DNA of 32,110 bases from NCBI GenBank assembly GCA_947627475.1, contig CANQWE010000019.1, positions 1 to 32,110 of the forward strand, written 5' to 3'. The notes beneath the pieces are model-generated. The model was not told the origin of the DNA. It saw only the letters and a list, made by a program, of their open reading frames with translations, and searched no databases. This DNA comes from an uncultured Clostridia bacterium (GTDB lineage Bacteria > Bacillota > Clostridia > Oscillospirales > CAG-272). This document shows, one piece after another, positions 1 through 9,498 of the stretch (position 1 is its first letter; every line of letters begins with the position of its first letter). A program made the translations under genes and the position numbers.

Positions 1-1288
1 CTGCAGAACGGTCGTCGATCCAAACCTGCACCGCCGTTGTGTCCGCTGCCTCCGTCTGGGGGCGCTCCACCCGAACGGTACGCCCATCGGCAAGTACCGC
101 TTCCACACCGGTCCCGGCCCGCTCCTGTACCGACACCGTTTCTGTATACTCCCCTGCTGCGGTGCAAATCGCCTTTGCGATCGGGTGAGAAGAGTGCTGC
201 TCCGCCGCAGCGGCAAGGGAAAGCAGCTGTTCCGCTGTCATATCCCCTTCTGGGCGCACATTTTCCACTGTCAGCGTGCCCATGGTAAGCGTTCCTGTTT
301 TATCAAATACAGCCATATCCACAGAAGCCATCGTGTCCAAAAAGGCGCTGCCCTTAATCAGCACCCCATTTTTTGATGCGTTTCCAAGGCCGCAGAAATA
401 TCCCAGCGGGACGGAAATGACCAACGCGCAGGGACAGGAGATCACCAGCATTGACAATGCCCGTCTGCCCCAGTCGGGAAAAATAGCACCGTAGGAAACG
501 CCGGTTGCGAAACAAATGCCCAGCGGGACCAAAAACGCGATAGCTGCGGCGATCCCTGTTACTGCAGGCGTGTAAATTTTTGCAAATCGGGTGATAAACG
601 CCTCAGATCTGGTTTTACGTTCTCCTGCTGTCTCCGTCAGCTTCATGATCCGACCGGCGGCACTTTCCTGAACAGGACGCAGGACTCTTGCCTCGATCAT
701 CCCGCTTTTGTTGAGACAGCCGGAATATATCGTCTCTCCAGGCCCTGCATCCCTGGGCATGCTCTCCCCGGTGACCGGAGAGGTATCAATGGCCGTTTGA
801 CCAGACAAGATTACGCAATCCGCAGGAATTCTTCCCCCAGGGGTAACACGGATCGTATCACCCGCCGCAAGATCTGCAGTGGGGACTGTTCGAAATGTAC
901 CATCCTCCCCCTGGACTTCTGCTGTATCCGGATACAGGTTGCTCAGCGCATTGATGGCCCGGCGGGATCTGCCCACTGCAATGGACTGGAACAACTCCCC
1001 AACCTGATACAAAATCATGATCGCTGCGCACTCGGGATATTCCCCAAGGAGCACCGCGCCGATTGCCGCGATAGTCATCAGTGTATTTTCATCAAAGAAA
1101 TCCCCGGACAGAATGCCCCGTACCGCCTGGATCACACACATCGCGCCGGCAAAAACACCTGCAGCGATGAATAGGACAGCGGCTGCAGGATTCATATGCA
1201 GCAGTGAAAGAATCCCGCCGCAAAAGAAAAGTGCCGTGCCTGCTATGATAGAAATCAACCGCTTTTTCTGAGAAAGTGTAAACCGCAT
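1..1288 (-). CDS. P1B-type heavy-metal translocating ATPase (Zn/Cd/Pb type), 3' part cut by window edge
   Basis: A metal-efflux pump of the inner membrane that uses ATP to export soft divalent metals. This minus-strand frame is absent from the ORF track because it runs off the left edge; I read 429 codons without a stop from the ATG at 1288. Visible motifs, in order: the actuator motif PVTGES (about residues 171-176), the membrane metal site CPC (285-287, in SCPCALVIS), the phosphorylation motif DKTGTLT (Asp329), and the nucleotide-domain HP pair (His368-Pro369). CPC plus HP places it in the P1B group; Zn/Cd/Pb specificity is inferred from the ArsR/CadC-like regulator next door. There is no N-terminal HMA domain; a separate HMA gene lies 17 bp upstream. 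The C-terminal part lies outside the window. Confidence 0.95.
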   Translation of the reverse strand, partial: MRFTLSQKKRLISIIAGTALFFCGGILSLLHMNPAAAVLFIAAGVFAGAMCVIQAVRGILSGDFFDENTLMTIAAIGAVLLGEYPECAAIMILYQVGELFQSIAVGRSRRAINALSNLYPDTAEVQGEDGTFRTVPTADLAAGDTIRVTPGGRIPADCVILSGQTAIDTSPVTGESMPRDAGPGETIYSGCLNKSGMIEARVLRPVQESAAGRIMKLTETAGERKTRSEAFITRFAKIYTPAVTGIAAAIAFLVPLGICFATGVSYGAIFPDWGRRALSMLVISCPCALVISVPLGYFCGLGNASKNGVLIKGSAFLDTMASVDMAVFDKTGTLTMGTLTVENVRPEGDMTAEQLLSLAAAAEQHSSHPIAKAICTAAGEYTETVSVQERAGTGVEAVLADGRTVRVERPQTEAADTTAVQVWIDDRSA

Positions 1289-1305
1289 TGCCAAACGCCT
1301 CCCGC

Positions 1306-1527
1306 CTATATTTCAATCAATTCACAATCCGGCTCTACCTTACGCACAGCCTTGCCCACCTGCTTCAAAATTTTTGGGAAATTCACCTCTTCTGCTTCCA
1401 ACGTCAGCTTCATCACCAAAAAATCCACCCGTGCCTGGGATACACCGTCGATTTTTGCTACCGCCTCCTGCATTTTATTTGCGCACACCGGGCAGTCCAG
1501 TTCTGTCAGCTTAAATGTTTTAACCAT
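1306..1527 (-). CDS. small heavy-metal-associated (HMA) domain protein, metallochaperone-like
   Basis: A 73-residue cytosolic protein consisting of one HMA fold, which would bind a soft metal ion and deliver it to the adjacent ATPase. The metal site is the CxxC in LDCPVCANKM near the N-terminus (about residues 12-15). The ORF track extends upstream to 1623, but that extension overlaps the end of the regulator gene and has no family likeness. The ATG at 1527 has a strong purine-rich site (GGGAGGGAGAAAG) just before it. It sits between the ArsR-type gene (13-bp gap) and the ATPase (17-bp gap), so all three are almost certainly one transcript. The separate gene appears to replace the N-terminal HMA domain usually fused to such ATPases. 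Confidence 0.9.
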   Translation of the reverse strand: MVKTFKLTELDCPVCANKMQEAVAKIDGVSQARVDFLVMKLTLEAEEVNFPKILKQVGKAVRKVEPDCELIEI

Positions 1528-1540
1528 TCTTTCTCCCTCC

Positions 1541-1882
1541 CTATTCTGTAATATGTTCCATACCGCACCCAATGATTTCCCGAACATGGTCGTCTGCCAA
1601 TGCATAATATACAGTCTTCCCATCCCGTCTGTATTTCACAAGTCTGGCGCCTTTCAAAATGCGCAGCTGATGGGACACTGCCGATTGAGATACCTGCAAA
1701 AGCTCCGCCAGATGCTGCACACACATTTCCCCTTCAAAAAGAATATACAAAAGTTTCACCCGAGTGGTGTCCCCAAAAATCTTATACAACTCTGCCAAGT
1801 CATACAACACCTCTTCATCAGGCAGCTGCTCCTTTACGCTAGCAAAGGCATCACTGTGAACTGTATCCATTTTCTGTTCCAT
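1541..1882 (-). CDS. ArsR/SmtB-family metal-responsive repressor (CadC-like)
   Basis: A 113-residue winged helix-turn-helix repressor that should leave its operator when metal binds. The recognition helix region reads LAELLQVSQSAVSHQLRILK, followed by the wing YRRDGKTVYYAL. A Cys in GEMCVQHL lies at the start of the helix preceding the HTH, where CadC/ArsR proteins carry thiol ligands (family knowledge); further Cys and His residues sit at the C-terminus (GCGMEH). The ORF track starts at 2077, but that would place the coding start upstream of a consensus promoter. The ATG at 1882 has GGGAGGAGAAAGC before it, and this start matches family length. It is the first gene of the operon and is likely autoregulated through the palindrome at 1903-1918. 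Confidence 0.93.
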   Translation of the reverse strand: MEQKMDTVHSDAFASVKEQLPDEEVLYDLAELYKIFGDTTRVKLLYILFEGEMCVQHLAELLQVSQSAVSHQLRILKGARLVKYRRDGKTVYYALADDHVREIIGCGMEHITE

Positions 1883-1902
1883 TGCTTTCTCCTCCCAAAC
1901 AT

Positions 1903-1918
1903 ATGAATAACTGTTCAT
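1903..1918. promoter_or_regulatory. putative ArsR-family operator (ATGAA-N6-TTCAT palindrome)
   Basis: The sequence ATGAATAACTGTTCAT has 5-bp inverted arms and a 6-bp centre. It resembles the AT-rich TGAA..TTCA operators of the ArsR/SmtB family. It lies between the -10 box and the ribosome site of the regulator gene, over the predicted transcription start, the right place for autorepression. Binding is inferred. Confidence 0.65.
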
Positions 1919-1924
1919 GTGTTC

Positions 1925-1953
1925 ATTATATCTCATGTGTCTTGATTTGTCAA
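1925..1953 (-). promoter_or_regulatory. sigma-A promoter of the metal-efflux operon
   Basis: On the minus strand, TTGACA (1953-1948) and TATAAT (1930-1925) are separated by exactly 17 bp. Both hexamers are perfect consensus, so this should be a strong promoter that needs a repressor. The expected start point falls near 1918, at the edge of the palindrome described separately. Confidence 0.9.
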
Positions 1954-1971
1954 TAGAAAATGAAAAAAATC

Positions 1972-2000
1972 TTGTTTTCATTTTTGCAACATGATATAAT
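1972..2000 (+). promoter_or_regulatory. promoter of ligA
   Basis: TTGTTT (1972-1977) and TATAAT (1995-2000) are 17 bp apart on the plus strand. The promoter diverges from that of the metal operon only about 20 bp away, leaving a leader of about 130 nt before ligA. Confidence 0.65.
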
Positions 2001-2066
2001 ACTTTTGTATTTGTATAAAATAAAAATTGTAGCCTTATTATGTAAAATAAAAAGGGCAAAGCTTGA

Positions 2067-4178
<2,112 letters not shown>

Positions 4179-4223
4179 TCGATGCATGTAGATAAAAAGA
4201 GGGATAAGAAAGGGAATATTGTC

Positions 4224-4832
4224 ATGAAAAAACTATTTGCGCTGCTGCTTGTTTTTGCTGTTGTGGGGACGGCAGCCGGATGCAGGAAGGCAAAGTCGGA
4301 AACAGACTCAGGGGGAGACGACGCAGGCCAGGAAAACACAGTACAAACAAGTATCAAAGATGAAGATTACGAGACGGTTACCATTATCAACGGCCAGGTT
4401 TTGGAAATTGGTGAAACCTATTCTTTTAAACGGCTCTGGGAGGACGCAGAATATCGGTCTGCTAAGTCTACTGTAGTATCTGTGGATCAAAAGGGGACAA
4501 TTACCGCAAAAGAAGCAGGTACTACTTTGGTTATGGCAAAATCGGAAAAAGAAGACCGAACTTCTGCTGTTGTCATCACCGTGCTCCCCAGCGGAAGCAG
4601 TTTGGATCCCAAGGCAGCTGGGCCGCAAGTACATCAAGTAAACTCCGCTTACAAGCTGCAGCCTTCTATTCCGGCTACTGCATTTCAGTCCAGCAATGAC
4701 GCTATTGCTGTCGTAAGTGAAAACGGACTTTTGCAGTTTAAGTCTCCCGGATATGTCACTGTCACCGCCAGTGGCAGCGGCGTCACGGAGATTTACAGCT
4801 TTATTGTATATGATCGAACGGTAGAAAAATAA
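4224..4832 (+). CDS. putative lipoprotein with bacterial Ig-like (Big_2-like) repeats
   Basis: A predicted surface lipoprotein of 202 residues. The N-terminus MKKLFALLLVFAVVGTAAGC is a type II signal sequence, with the lipobox Cys at residue 20. The mature part has an acidic linker and then two stretches resembling bacterial Ig-like domains: around VSVDQKGTITAKEAGTTLVM and around ISENGLLQF-like AVVSENGLLQFKSPGYVTVT. Such domains act as adhesion or spacer modules; the specific role is unknown. The ORF track starts at 4182, but the ATG at 4224 is preceded by AAAGGGAATATTGTC and begins the signal peptide. It probably shares the ligA transcript and ends at the strong terminator at 4842. Confidence 0.82.
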   Translation: MKKLFALLLVFAVVGTAAGCRKAKSETDSGGDDAGQENTVQTSIKDEDYETVTIINGQVLEIGETYSFKRLWEDAEYRSAKSTVVSVDQKGTITAKEAGTTLVMAKSEKEDRTSAVVITVLPSGSSLDPKAAGPQVHQVNSAYKLQPSIPATAFQSSNDAIAVVSENGLLQFKSPGYVTVTASGSGVTEIYSFIVYDRTVEK

Positions 4833-4841
4833 AAAATCCTA

Positions 4842-4876
4842 AAAAAATTCCACTGTTATCACAGTGGAATTTTTTA
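4842..4876. terminator. bidirectional Rho-independent terminator
   Basis: AAAAAATTCCACTG-TTAT-CAGTGGAATTTTTT forms a near-perfect hairpin flanked by A and T tracts. It serves both convergent genes, the lipoprotein (plus) and the kinase-like gene (minus). Confidence 0.93.
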
Positions 4877-4890
4877 TTTATGTTATGTCG

Positions 4891-5502
4891 TTACCGCTTG
4901 GCTGCCTGGCAAATCATCTGAGCTGCTGTATCTACGCCCAACGCTGCCGCATTGAGCATCATATCATAATTGCGGCGGTCGCTCCAATCCCATTCTGTAA
5001 AGGTAGCATAGTGCCGGGCACGGCCCTTGTCTGATTTTGTGATCACATCCAGCGCCTTCTTTTGGGAGTATCCATATTCCTCTACTGCACGTTTGATCCG
5101 GTCCTCCATAGACGCATAGATAAATACTTTTAATATATCCTGTCTTTCCCGCAGAATAAAGTCCGCGCAACGGCCGACAATTACACAGGGCGACGTAGCA
5201 AACTTCTGAATTACCTTTTGCTGCGCCAGGAAAACCTGCATAGTAAGCGGCATAGAATTGGTCCCGCCCAGGCCCAGCATACCGTATGTATAGCTGTTGC
5301 CCATAGCAAGATTATACAAAAAGCTGCTGGTGATTTCCTGCTCGTTGTTTTCTATAAAATCCGAAGAAAGTCCGCTTTCCTTTGCAGCTTCATCAATCAA
5401 TTCTCTGTCGTAATAGGGGATCTGCAGAATTCTGGCAACCTCTTTGCCCACGGTTCTGCCTCCGCTGCCCAGTTCACGGCCAATGGTGATAACGCGATCC
5501 AT
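4891..5502 (-). CDS. cytidylate kinase-like family protein
   Basis: A 203-residue P-loop nucleoside-monophosphate kinase-like protein. The N-terminus MDRVITIGRELGSGGRTVGK carries a modified Walker A (GRELGSGGRTVG, about residues 8-19), typical of the cytidylate-kinase-like family (Pfam Cytidylate_kin2). FVIVGRCADFILRE-like and KGRARHYATFTEWDW segments match the later conserved region. This family is common in Clostridia beside, or instead of, canonical Cmk; its substrate is not well established, so I assign no symbol. The gene is monocistronic, between terminators at 4842 and 5609. The ribosome site (AAGGCAGG) lies about 10 nt before the ATG. Confidence 0.88.
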   Translation of the reverse strand: MDRVITIGRELGSGGRTVGKEVARILQIPYYDRELIDEAAKESGLSSDFIENNEQEITSSFLYNLAMGNSYTYGMLGLGGTNSMPLTMQVFLAQQKVIQKFATSPCVIVGRCADFILRERQDILKVFIYASMEDRIKRAVEEYGYSQKKALDVITKSDKGRARHYATFTEWDWSDRRNYDMMLNAAALGVDTAAQMICQAAKR

Positions 5503-5608
5503 AATAAAACCTGCCTTTCCAGAGGAGTATATAGCATATTGCTGTATTTCATACTCTTATGTAATTATATTTTAGCACATTCTCCAAGCGAATGCAATTC
5601 CTAAATGG

Positions 5609-5648
5609 AAAATTCCTGTGCCTTCACTTTTAAAGGCACAGGAATTTC
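5609..5648 (-). terminator. Rho-independent terminator of the 64-aa gene
   Basis: AAATTCCTGTGCCTT and AAAGGCACAGGAATTT pair around a short loop, immediately overlapping the stop of the minus-strand small gene and followed by a weak T-rich run (TTTTCC). Confidence 0.75.
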
Positions 5649-5841
5649 AACCGTGCATGCTGCTGACCAAACGGGCAAGCTCTTCTCCGCAGCGAACAGC
5701 GCAAGCCTGACGGATCACAGCATCCTGCTGGTTGGCTGTCATTTTTGCAAAAGCATCTCTGGCCGCCGGATCTGCAGCAATGGATGCTGCAAGGAATGCA
5801 GGCATGTATCCTTCTTCCTCCGGGTAATGGTATATTGACAC
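5647..5841 (-). CDS. 64-residue conserved-looking protein of unknown function
   Basis: I do not recognise a characterised family. The frame starts with GTG (the track writes M) at 5841, and GAGGTG lies 5 nt upstream, a near-ideal ribosome site. The protein opens with SIYHYPEEEGYMPAFLAASI, is predicted helical and alanine-rich, and has no signal peptide or membrane segment. A clear terminator directly follows the stop, supporting a genuine single-gene unit. The overlapping plus-strand ORF (5605-5838) has no ribosome site and begins inside the terminator, so I take the minus frame as the gene. Confidence 0.72.
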   Translation of the reverse strand: MSIYHYPEEEGYMPAFLAASIAADPAARDAFAKMTANQQDAVIRQACAVRCGEELARLVSSMHG

Positions 5842-6078
5842 GGGAACACCTCATTTTTCTGCAGCGGCTTAGCCGCGAAATACGATAAAATACATCCCGG
5901 ATTTCCTGCGCTGCCAGTAAAGCTTTATTCGTGGGATCGTTTTTATTCTATTTTTATTTTGTCCATATTTCATTTCATATTTCGAGGCAATTTTATGTTT
6001 TGTTTCAGGCAGCTATTTACATTTATTGTTTTTTTATATAAAATAGAAAGGAATGATAAAAAGCAAACGGAGATTACC

Positions 6079-7338
6079 ATGAATCTGACGAATGAAACAA
6101 GAGCCTTGGCAGCAGAAGCTGAGGCGGCCCTTTCCGATATTTTTCAAAAAATTGACGAAACTGCACGAATCCGCACAGAACAGCTGCTGGATATATTTCG
6201 GGAGTGTCGGGTGTCTGAATCCCTGTTCGCACCTTCTACAGGATACGGATACGGAGACAGGGGACGGGACACTATTGACCAAATCGCCGCAAAGGTGTTT
6301 GGTGCCCCTGCAGGATTTATGCGTCCCTCCATCCTCAGCGGCACCCATGCTCTGACCATCGGCCTGTTCGGCCTGCTGCGTCCGGGAGACATTATGCTGT
6401 CCATCACCGGCGCGCCGTATGACACCCTCCACAGCGTCATTGGTATCAGCGGCAGAAAGGGGGATGGCAGTCTTGCAGATTTCGGGATTCAATATGTGCA
6501 GGTAGAGCTGGCCGGCCACGGCGGGGTTGATTTGCCCTCTGTAGGCGCCGCACTGGAGCAGTATAAAGACAAAATTCGGGTCGTGTTTCTCCAGCGGTCC
6601 AAGGGCTATCAAAACCGCAAGACCCTCACCGTAGAGGAAATCGGAGAAGCTGCGGCATTTGTAAAAAAGCATGCTTCCTGGAACCCCTATGTGGTGCTGG
6701 ACAACTGTTACGGCGAATTTACACAAGAGACAGAACCCTGCGCCCACGGGGTGGATCTGATGATCGGTTCTCTCATCAAAAATCCCGGCGGCGGCCTGGC
6801 TGACTGCGGCGGATATTTGGTAGGAAGCGAGAAGGCAGTAGAGCTGGCTGCGTACCGACTCACATGTCCGGGAGTGGGTCTGGAAGTAGGCGCATCTCTC
6901 GGACAAAACCGCAATTTGCTCCGGGGACTGTTTTATGCTCCCCACACCACTGCCCAGGCACTGCGAACAGCACATCTTGCAGCATATATCTTCCAAAAGC
7001 TTGGGTATGCGGTAAATCCCGGCCCCTTTGACCTCCGCAGCGACATTATCCAAACGATACAGCTGGAGCGGGGAAAAGCGCTGGTGGAATTCTGCAGGGG
7101 GATTCAGTCCGCCTCTCCGGTGGACGCTTACGTTTCCCCGGAACCATGGGATATGCCCGGCTATGACGATCCTGTGATTATGGCCGCCGGCGCCTTTGTA
7201 GGAGGCTCTTCCATCGAGCTGTCTGCGGACGGCCCCATGCGTCCACCTTATCTGGCCTTTTTGCAGGGTGGCCTCACCTATGAAAGCGCGCGGCTGGGGA
7301 TTATGGCTGCCGCCCAGCGCTGCGGTGAAAAAAAATAA
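6079..7338 (+). CDS. methionine gamma-lyase/aluminium-resistance family PLP-dependent protein
   Basis: A 419-residue fold-type I PLP enzyme of the Met_gamma_lyase/'aluminum resistance' family (B. subtilis YnbB-like). The PLP-binding Lys is most likely Lys234 in MIGSLIKNPGGGL; upstream are the cofactor-binding segments SGTHALTIGLFGLLRPGD and the Asp in VVLDNCYGEF. The physiological reaction of this family is poorly defined; C-S lyase activity is an inference from the fold. The track extends to 5959, but the first 40 codons are AT-rich and unlike the family. The ATG at 6079 has CGGAGA 7 nt upstream and begins the conserved helix. The gene stands alone, convergent with tadA, and the intergenic hairpin at 7337 overlaps its stop codon. 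Confidence 0.9.
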   Translation: MNLTNETRALAAEAEAALSDIFQKIDETARIRTEQLLDIFRECRVSESLFAPSTGYGYGDRGRDTIDQIAAKVFGAPAGFMRPSILSGTHALTIGLFGLLRPGDIMLSITGAPYDTLHSVIGISGRKGDGSLADFGIQYVQVELAGHGGVDLPSVGAALEQYKDKIRVVFLQRSKGYQNRKTLTVEEIGEAAAFVKKHASWNPYVVLDNCYGEFTQETEPCAHGVDLMIGSLIKNPGGGLADCGGYLVGSEKAVELAAYRLTCPGVGLEVGASLGQNRNLLRGLFYAPHTTAQALRTAHLAAYIFQKLGYAVNPGPFDLRSDIIQTIQLERGKALVEFCRGIQSASPVDAYVSPEPWDMPGYDDPVIMAAGAFVGGSSIELSADGPMRPPYLAFLQGGLTYESARLGIMAAAQRCGEKK

Positions 7339-7359
7339 AGTCCGAAAAAACCGGACTTT
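7337..7359 (-). terminator. Rho-independent terminator of tadA
   Basis: AAAGTCCG-loop-CGGACTTT; on the minus strand it is followed by TTTATTTTTTTT, so it works best for tadA. The T-run lies inside the end of the convergent PLP-enzyme gene. Confidence 0.85.
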
Positions 7360-7368
7360 GTCTTGCAA

Positions 7369-7860
7369 CTACCGTTTTTTGTTCCACCTGGGGCCAGCCG
7401 CCCGCCGCTGTCTGAAAAAAGCGGTCAATACTGCCGCGCACTGCGCCTCCATTACGCCAAAGCAGATCTGGGGCTTATGGTTCACCGGGAAGGAGCAAAG
7501 ATCCATCATACTGCCAAAGGCGCCCCCTTTGGGGTCCCTTGCACCGATAATCACCCAGGGGAGGCGGGCATTTACGATGGCGCCGGCACACATAGGGCAT
7601 GGTTCCAGCGTGACAAACAACTCGCACCCGGTCAGATGCCATCCTCCAAGTGCTTTGCACGCGCTGCGAATGGCAGACAGCTCTGCATGGGCCGTGGCAT
7701 CACGCTCCTGTTCCCGGCCATTGCCGCAGCGGGCAAGAATCTTGTTTTCCCGCACGATCACCGCACCCACAGGGACTTCCCCTTCCCGGGCGCAGGCGGA
7801 TGCTTCTTCCAGGGCGATGGCCATATAATACTGATCCCGTTCTTTGTCCCGCTCTGCCAT
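7369..7860 (-). CDS. tadA: tRNA-specific adenosine deaminase
   Basis: Deaminates A34 to inosine in the tRNA-Arg(ACG) wobble position. The 163-residue protein has the zinc-dependent deaminase signature HAE (TAHAELSAI, with the proton-shuttle Glu) and PCPMC (LEPCPMCAGAI), plus the usual N-terminal MAIALEEASACAREGEVPVGAV. Length is typical. AAGGAAAAGG lies shortly before the ATG at 7860. It is the only gene behind a strong promoter about 200 nt upstream, so its mRNA has an unusually long leader rich in paired segments (separate entries). Confidence 0.96.
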   Translation of the reverse strand: MAERDKERDQYYMAIALEEASACAREGEVPVGAVIVRENKILARCGNGREQERDATAHAELSAIRSACKALGGWHLTGCELFVTLEPCPMCAGAIVNARLPWVIIGARDPKGGAFGSMMDLCSFPVNHKPQICFGVMEAQCAAVLTAFFRQRRAAGPRWNKKR

Positions 7861-7916
7861 ATCTGCACCTTTTCCTTATTTGACATTTGCAGGCAGAAAC
7901 CCTGCCCTGCATTTTA

Positions 7917-8057
7917 AACAAATTCTCATTCCCCGGGGCGCTGTCGCCACAGTGTCCCGCGCTGTCTTTGCTGGTATCCTTAATGCGGGGCTTCCGGCGA
8001 AGCTATAGGAGAGAGGGACACATGAATTCCCTTGCTTTCTTGTATCCCGGTACTTTA
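7917..8057 (-). ncRNA. structured 5' leader of tadA with mutually exclusive pairings (candidate cis-regulatory RNA)
   Basis: Between the promoter and tadA the minus-strand transcript can form a nested element: GTGTCCC (8021-8015) with GGGACAC (7958-7952), TCCT with AGGA inside it, and a perfect apical hairpin GCTTC-GCCG-GAAGC (8003-7990). The 3' arm GGGACAC also belongs to a competing hairpin CGGG-aca-CTGT-GGCG-ACAG-cgc-CCCG (7959-7934) with a symmetric 3x3 internal loop. Only one of the two can form at a time. I recognise no known riboswitch class. The small SRP RNA, often near tadA in Firmicutes, was considered but its core is absent. Confidence 0.45.
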
Positions 8058-8063
8058 TTTTTT

Positions 8064-8092
8064 AGTATACAATACGGTAAAAATTCTGTCAA
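8064..8092 (-). promoter_or_regulatory. strong promoter reading into the tadA leader
   Basis: On the minus strand TTGACA (8092-8087) and TATACT (8069-8064) are separated by 17 bp. This gives a start near 8057 and a leader of about 200 nt before tadA. Confidence 0.87.
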
Positions 8093-8117
8093 GATTCCCT
8101 GTGAAAGGTAAAAAGCC

Positions 8118-8768
8118 ATGAACTACGATGCTGTCATATTTGATTTGGACGGAACGCTTCTCAATACACTGGAGGACCTTTCAGCTAGTGTAAATTATGC
8201 ACTGGCGGAGGCCGGTCTTCCTGGCCGTACCATCGAAGAAGTCCGCCGATTTATCGGAGACGGTGTGCGCATGCTGATCACCCGATCCGCCTTCCCTGTG
8301 GAAGAACCCCAGGCGATCCAGTCCATTTATCAGTGTTTTATCCAGCATTACAAAGAAAACTGTGAAAATAAAACACGCCCCTATGAAGGCGTGGAGACCC
8401 TGCTGGAGGAGCTGCAGGCTCATGAAATTTCCACAGCCATCGTCTCTAATAAAGCGGATTTCGCCGTCAAAAAACTGGCGCAGCAATACTTCCCTGGAAA
8501 AATCACCCTTGCAATAGGTGACCGGGACGGCGTCCCGCGCAAACCTGCGCCGGACTCCCTGCTGGAAGCCATCCAAACGCTTGGGTGCAGCCGGCCCTTG
8601 TATGTAGGGGATTCTGACGTAGATGTGCTGACTGCACAAAACGCCGGTGTAGAAGGTGTTTTTGTTACCTGGGGCTTTCGCAGCCGGAAAGAACTGATAA
8701 AAGCCGGTGCCGGACGCTTGGCGGACAGCACCTCCCAGCTGATCCAAATGATTTTACAGTCCAAGTAG
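8118..8768 (+). CDS. HAD-superfamily hydrolase, phosphoglycolate phosphatase-like
   Basis: A 216-residue cytosolic HAD phosphatase. Motif I is DLDGTLLNT (nucleophile Asp9, acid/base Asp11), motif II the Ser of IVSNK, motif III the Lys in PRKPAPDSLL, and motif IV GDSDVD. A helical cap (C1) lies between motifs I and II. The pattern is that of phosphoglycolate phosphatase/PpaX-like enzymes, but substrate cannot be fixed from sequence. The ATG follows AAAGG by 9 nt. A DUF1643 gene follows after 15 bp, so the two are probably co-transcribed. Confidence 0.9.
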   Translation: MNYDAVIFDLDGTLLNTLEDLSASVNYALAEAGLPGRTIEEVRRFIGDGVRMLITRSAFPVEEPQAIQSIYQCFIQHYKENCENKTRPYEGVETLLEELQAHEISTAIVSNKADFAVKKLAQQYFPGKITLAIGDRDGVPRKPAPDSLLEAIQTLGCSRPLYVGDSDVDVLTAQNAGVEGVFVTWGFRSRKELIKAGAGRLADSTSQLIQMILQSK

Positions 8769-8783
8769 CGGAAAGGATACGTC

Positions 8784-9422
8784 GTGCATATTCCAAAATC
8801 GACTACAGATCAGGCGGACGTGCTTTCGTTTGCCGCCGCCATGGATCAGCGCACCTATAACGGATATAACCGGGAGCGATGGCTGTATGTTCCCGACTTT
8901 TATACAGAATATCGATATATTCTGGGCACCCGCGGAAAAAAACCGCTGATCGCCATCGGGGTCAACCCCTCGACCGCAGAGCCGGATCATTTGGACAATA
9001 CACTGAAAAGCGTAGAGCGCATAGCATGGGCCAATGGCTACGACAGCTTTATGATGGTAAACGTATATGCCCAGCGGGCCACTGCGCCGGAGGATATGGA
9101 ACAAAATTGCAATCCATATCTGCACAGGGAAAATTTGCTTGCCCTGGAATATGTGCTGCAGCGGTGCCAGTCTCCCCCTTCTATGTGGGCAGCTTGGGGC
9201 ACCATCATCGAAATGCGTTCCTACCTTCCCACGTGTGTCATGGATATGATTCGTGTGGGAGAAACGTACGGGGCCCGCTGGTTTACCGCCGGGCCCCGGT
9301 CCAAAAAGGGAGGCCACCCGCATCATCCCCTGTATCTGAAAAAGGATACGCCGCTGGATCCCTTTGACGCACGCGTCTATTGTGCAAAGCTATTCGGAAA
9401 GCACTGTGCTCCGTCAAAATAA
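8784..9422 (+). CDS. DUF1643 family protein
   Basis: A 212-residue protein of unknown function assigned to DUF1643 by the segment IAIGVNPSTAEPDHLDNTLKS followed by AWANGYDSFMMVNVYAQRAT, the family's most conserved part. It starts with GTG at 8784 and has AAAGGA at the proper distance. No signal peptide or membrane segment is seen. It lies 15 bp behind the HAD gene and is followed, without an obvious terminator, by the promoter of the DUF4091 gene. Confidence 0.88.
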   Translation: MHIPKSTTDQADVLSFAAAMDQRTYNGYNRERWLYVPDFYTEYRYILGTRGKKPLIAIGVNPSTAEPDHLDNTLKSVERIAWANGYDSFMMVNVYAQRATAPEDMEQNCNPYLHRENLLALEYVLQRCQSPPSMWAAWGTIIEMRSYLPTCVMDMIRVGETYGARWFTAGPRSKKGGHPHHPLYLKKDTPLDPFDARVYCAKLFGKHCAPSK

Positions 9423-9435
9423 AGCACAAAAATCG

Positions 9436-9464
9436 TTGACTTTCTTTCATATTTTGTATATAAT
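9436..9464 (+). promoter_or_regulatory. promoter of the DUF4091-dockerin gene
   Basis: TTGACT (9436-9441) and TATAAT (9459-9464) are 17 bp apart, about 35 bp before the gene start, in an AT-rich stretch. Confidence 0.85.
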
Positions 9465-9498
9465 TTATACATAAATATAAAGAAAGGATCCTTTGGAA

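Noticed and set aside
1352-1906. 184-codon plus-strand ORF
   Set aside because: Antisense to the HMA and ArsR genes, which have family motifs and ribosome sites.
5605-5838. 77-codon plus-strand ORF
   Set aside because: Starts within the terminator hairpin without a ribosome site; the opposite-strand 64-codon frame has both.
6034-7368. 444-codon minus-strand ORF
   Set aside because: It is the antisense shadow of the PLP-enzyme gene; its translation has no family likeness and its start lies beyond the tadA terminator.
7917-8057. Small SRP RNA (ffs/scr) near tadA
   Set aside because: scr is often beside tadA in Firmicutes, but neither strand contains the conserved core around GGAAGGAAGCAGCC; the GAAGC seen belongs to a simple GCTTC/GAAGC hairpin.
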